From: Spirochaetia bacterium
GTDB taxonomy: Bacteria; Spirochaetota; Spirochaetia; Treponematales; Rectinemataceae
Length of the DNA stretch: 8,113 nt
Assembly: GCA_021286925.1 (NCBI GenBank)
Contig: JAJTBL010000067.1
Coordinates: 1-8,113 of the forward strand
Reading direction: 5' to 3'
A program made the translations under genes and the position numbers. Under the pieces are notes generated by a model. The model was not told where the DNA came from. It made no database searches and saw only the letters and a program-made list of their open reading frames with translations. The stretch's first letter is position 1. Each line of letters begins with the position of its first letter. Below are positions 6,284 to 8,113 of this stretch, piece by piece.

Positions 6284-7298
6284 ATTTCCATGACAATATA
6301 GCACCGGAACCCAGCGGAATGGCTCCGTCCATCTCCTCAGGAACGATCCAATCTTCCTGTGTCAACTCGATATAATCTTCTTTTATCGGCAACCCATAAA
6401 AAGCTGCACCGTTTTTCGACCAAAATTTTTCAAGCTCAGCAAAAGAGCCCAAGTGTCGGAACACTTCCACCGGCACCCCCACGGCCGTAGGAGCAGAATA
6501 AATTCCCGCCGGCGCAGCTCCTTTTCTTTTTGCCTCGATTGGATGCGGCGCTGAATCGCTTCCGAAAAAGAATTTCGGGGATCCCGAACATACAGCATTC
6601 CGAAGGGCTTCGCGATCCGCCCCAGTTTTCAGAACAGGTTTGCAGAACAACCCGGGTTTCATACTTTCACCGATCATGTCGTCTATTGTAAAAAGCAGAT
6701 GATGCGCTGTAATTGTTCCGGCCAGTTGCTCAGGCCCTTTTTGAACAAACTCGACCGCTTCTTTCGTTGACAAGTGCTCAAGCACTACCTTGAGACGCGG
6801 CCAGCGTTCAAGGATGTATTCGACTGTTGGAAGAAAGCACAGCTCACGCTCCATAACTGGGCTTGAAGGTTCCTCACCATGAATTGAAAGCACGAGTCCT
6901 GCTTCTTCCATGGCATCGAGCGCTTCATGGATGTCCTCCGGATTGGAAGGTCCATCTGAGGCATTGGTTGTTGAACCTTGCGGATAGTACTTTCCAGCAA
7001 TCGCGCCAGCCTGTGCACAGGCATGAATAAGCTCTCCTTGCATCCCGGACAGAAGTTTGAACGTCATCAAGGGCGTAAAACCGATCATTATATGATCGGG
7101 ATCGTTCTCGGAAAGGATTCCCAAGATCTCACTTCGATAGGTATCAATCATCTCAGGCGTTGTAATAGGCGGCAGGGTGTTCGGCATTATCAAAGCTCGA
7201 TTAAAATATAGAGCTTCCCGAACTACATAGTCTTTCAAACGAGGGCCTTGCCGCAAGTGTACGTGAAAATCGTCAGGCTTTCGTATTTTCAGTTTCAT
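6279..7298 (-). CDS. pyrC: Dihydroorotase, E. coli PyrC type
   Basis: Zinc amidohydrolase that interconverts N-carbamoyl-aspartate and dihydroorotate in pyrimidine synthesis. The 339 residues fit the compact class represented by E. coli PyrC rather than the longer AllB/Bacillus-like class. Metal and substrate motifs are complete: HVHLR (12-16), MPN (38-40, Asn40), GKYYPQG with the carboxylated Lys103, IHGE with His140, LEHLST with His175, TAHHL (197-201), and GSDSAPH with the catalytic Asp248 and His252. The ATG at 7298 is favoured because the conserved N-terminus starts immediately after it; a GGGG stretch (7304-7307), itself part of repeat copy C, is the only nearby ribosome-binding candidate. 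It lies 33 bases downstream of the phosphatase gene on the same strand, so the two may share a transcript. It converges on the peptidase gene. Confidence 0.97.
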   Translation of the reverse strand: MKLKIRKPDDFHVHLRQGPRLKDYVVREALYFNRALIMPNTLPPITTPEMIDTYRSEILGILSENDPDHIMIGFTPLMTFKLLSGMQGELIHACAQAGAIAGKYYPQGSTTNASDGPSNPEDIHEALDAMEEAGLVLSIHGEEPSSPVMERELCFLPTVEYILERWPRLKVVLEHLSTKEAVEFVQKGPEQLAGTITAHHLLFTIDDMIGESMKPGLFCKPVLKTGADREALRNAVCSGSPKFFFGSDSAPHPIEAKRKGAAPAGIYSAPTAVGVPVEVFRHLGSFAELEKFWSKNGAAFYGLPIKEDYIELTQEDWIVPEEMDGAIPLGSGAILSWKL

Positions 7299-7301
7299 AC
7301 C

Positions 7302-7325
7302 TGCCCCAATTTCGAGAACACTACA
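7302..7325 (-). repeat. Short repeat copy C, between the phosphatase gene and pyrC
   Basis: Read on the minus strand: TGTAGTGTTCT, CGAAA, TTGGGGCA. Both outer blocks (11 and 8 bases) are identical to copy B. It fills most of the 33-base gap between the phosphatase stop (7332-7334) and the pyrC start (7298), and its GGGG may serve as the pyrC ribosome-binding site. It begins seven bases after the phosphatase reading frame ends. Confidence 0.8.
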
Positions 7326-7331
7326 TAAGGG

Positions 7332-8113
7332 TCACCCAAAAGAGAACTCCAGAAGCGAAACATCATCCTCAAACCTCCCCAATCTCCCCTGCTCCTTAAC
7401 CCTGGCAATGATTTCCCCAACACTCATCATGGTTTCAGATGCCGAGACCGCCGTCTTCTCCAGCAATTGAACAAAGGCTTCAAGCCCAAAGATTTCGCCA
7501 TTTCGAGCCGGGAATTCATAAATTCCATCCGAAAAAAGGAATAGCCGTGAATTTCGGGGAATCTGGATACTCATGTTTTCATAATCGGTATCGGGGTCAG
7601 CTCCAGCAACCAGCCCCGGAGATTTCAATTCCACGGCCCCGCCGCCCGGTAAAATCAATACTGCGGGCGGACTGCCTGCGGATGCGTGCACCAATGTCCG
7701 AGTTCTCTCATCCCAGACACCATACCAAACAGTAAACAGGAGGTTGTTGCGCTCCTCCATGCGGTATGCGTGGTTCAAACTGCGCAGTACCGAAGCTGGG
7801 TCACCAAAATCGGTGTTCCGCAATCCCTCCAGGCGAAGGGTGTCAAAAATCGTCACTGAATACAAGGCAGATTGCACGCCGTGGCCACTCACATCGATCA
7901 TGAAAACGGAAATTCTGCCGTCCATCAGCCGATGATACCCGAACAGATCCCCGCCAAGGCTCGCTGAAGGAATAAAAACCCAATCTGTCGACACCAGCGG
8001 ACTCTTTATCTTCCCTGGCAAAAGACAGCGGACATATTCAGCGCCGGCTTTCAGCTCAGATTCGAGACGTGCTCGTGTTTTCGCAAGCGCTATGACATTG
8101 AAAAGGTGTTTCT
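7332..8113 (-). CDS. SpoIIE/RsbU-type PP2C serine phosphatase, C-terminal part
   Basis: The frame stays open to the right edge, so the N-terminus lies outside the window; 259 residues are visible (codons from 8111 down). The first 30 or so, including LAKTRARLESELKAGAEYV, look like the helical, coiled-coil-prone linker that usually joins a sensory or receiver domain to this phosphatase. The domain then shows GGDLFGY (metal Asp), MIDVSGHG, LFSDGIYE and RFEDDVSLLEF, the metal-binding aspartates of the SpoIIE family, so it should be active. Such enzymes typically dephosphorylate anti-anti-sigma-like (STAS) proteins; none is visible here. The sensor domain and substrate are unknown. It is upstream of pyrC on the same strand, with repeat copy C between them. 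The Leu-codon TTG at 8019-8021 lies mid-domain and is not a true start. Confidence 0.92.
   Translation of the reverse strand, partial: KHLFNVIALAKTRARLESELKAGAEYVRCLLPGKIKSPLVSTDWVFIPSASLGGDLFGYHRLMDGRISVFMIDVSGHGVQSALYSVTIFDTLRLEGLRNTDFGDPASVLRSLNHAYRMEERNNLLFTVWYGVWDERTRTLVHASAGSPPAVLILPGGGAVELKSPGLVAGADPDTDYENMSIQIPRNSRLFLFSDGIYEFPARNGEIFGLEAFVQLLEKTAVSASETMMSVGEIIARVKEQGRLGRFEDDVSLLEFSFG

Overview
The window is a stretch of bacterial chromosome of middling G+C. It holds seven protein genes, one of them cut by the right edge, plus regulatory DNA and an unusual short repeat. I cannot name the organism. An argCJBD cluster with ArgJ rather than ArgE/ArgA, an E. coli-type dihydroorotase and a SpoIIE/RsbU-type phosphatase occur together in several anaerobe-rich phyla, including spirochaetes, so any lineage call would be a guess.

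Layout, left to right. Positions 1-426 hold no large gene but look regulatory: a terminator-like hairpin (109-145), a good sigma-70-type promoter (191-219), a 29-codon ORF with a strong ribosome-binding site and four Arg codons (247-336), and a small hairpin with a T-rich tail (378-416) just before argC. Together this looks like a transcription-attenuation leader. Next come four tightly packed + strand genes, argC (430-1506), argJ (1528-2745), argB (2779-3642) and argD (3639-4823), closed by a strong intrinsic terminator (4885-4916). They encode the acetylated cycle from glutamate to ornithine: ArgJ makes N-acetylglutamate and/or recycles the acetyl group, ArgB phosphorylates, ArgC reduces, ArgD transaminates. 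No argF, argG, argH or argR is visible.

A separate + strand gene with its own likely promoter encodes an M24-family (Xaa-Pro-type) metallopeptidase (5037-6167). It converges on a minus-strand pair: a SpoIIE-type PP2C phosphatase (7332 to beyond the right edge) and, 33 bases downstream of it, pyrC (dihydroorotase, 6279-7298).

The least expected structure is a 24-25-base repeat present in three clear copies (6163-6187, 6260-6283, 7302-7325). Read in the sense of the gene ending beside it, each copy is TGTAGTGTTCT, five variable bases, then TTGGGGCA. Each lies at or within 7 bases after a stop codon, and two overlap the stop codon itself. The first two copies face each other and would form a near-perfect long stem between the convergent genes; the second and third bracket pyrC. 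They could be ends of a small mobile element (MITE-like or a cassette) or a dispersed 3'-end RNA element. The sequence alone does not decide.
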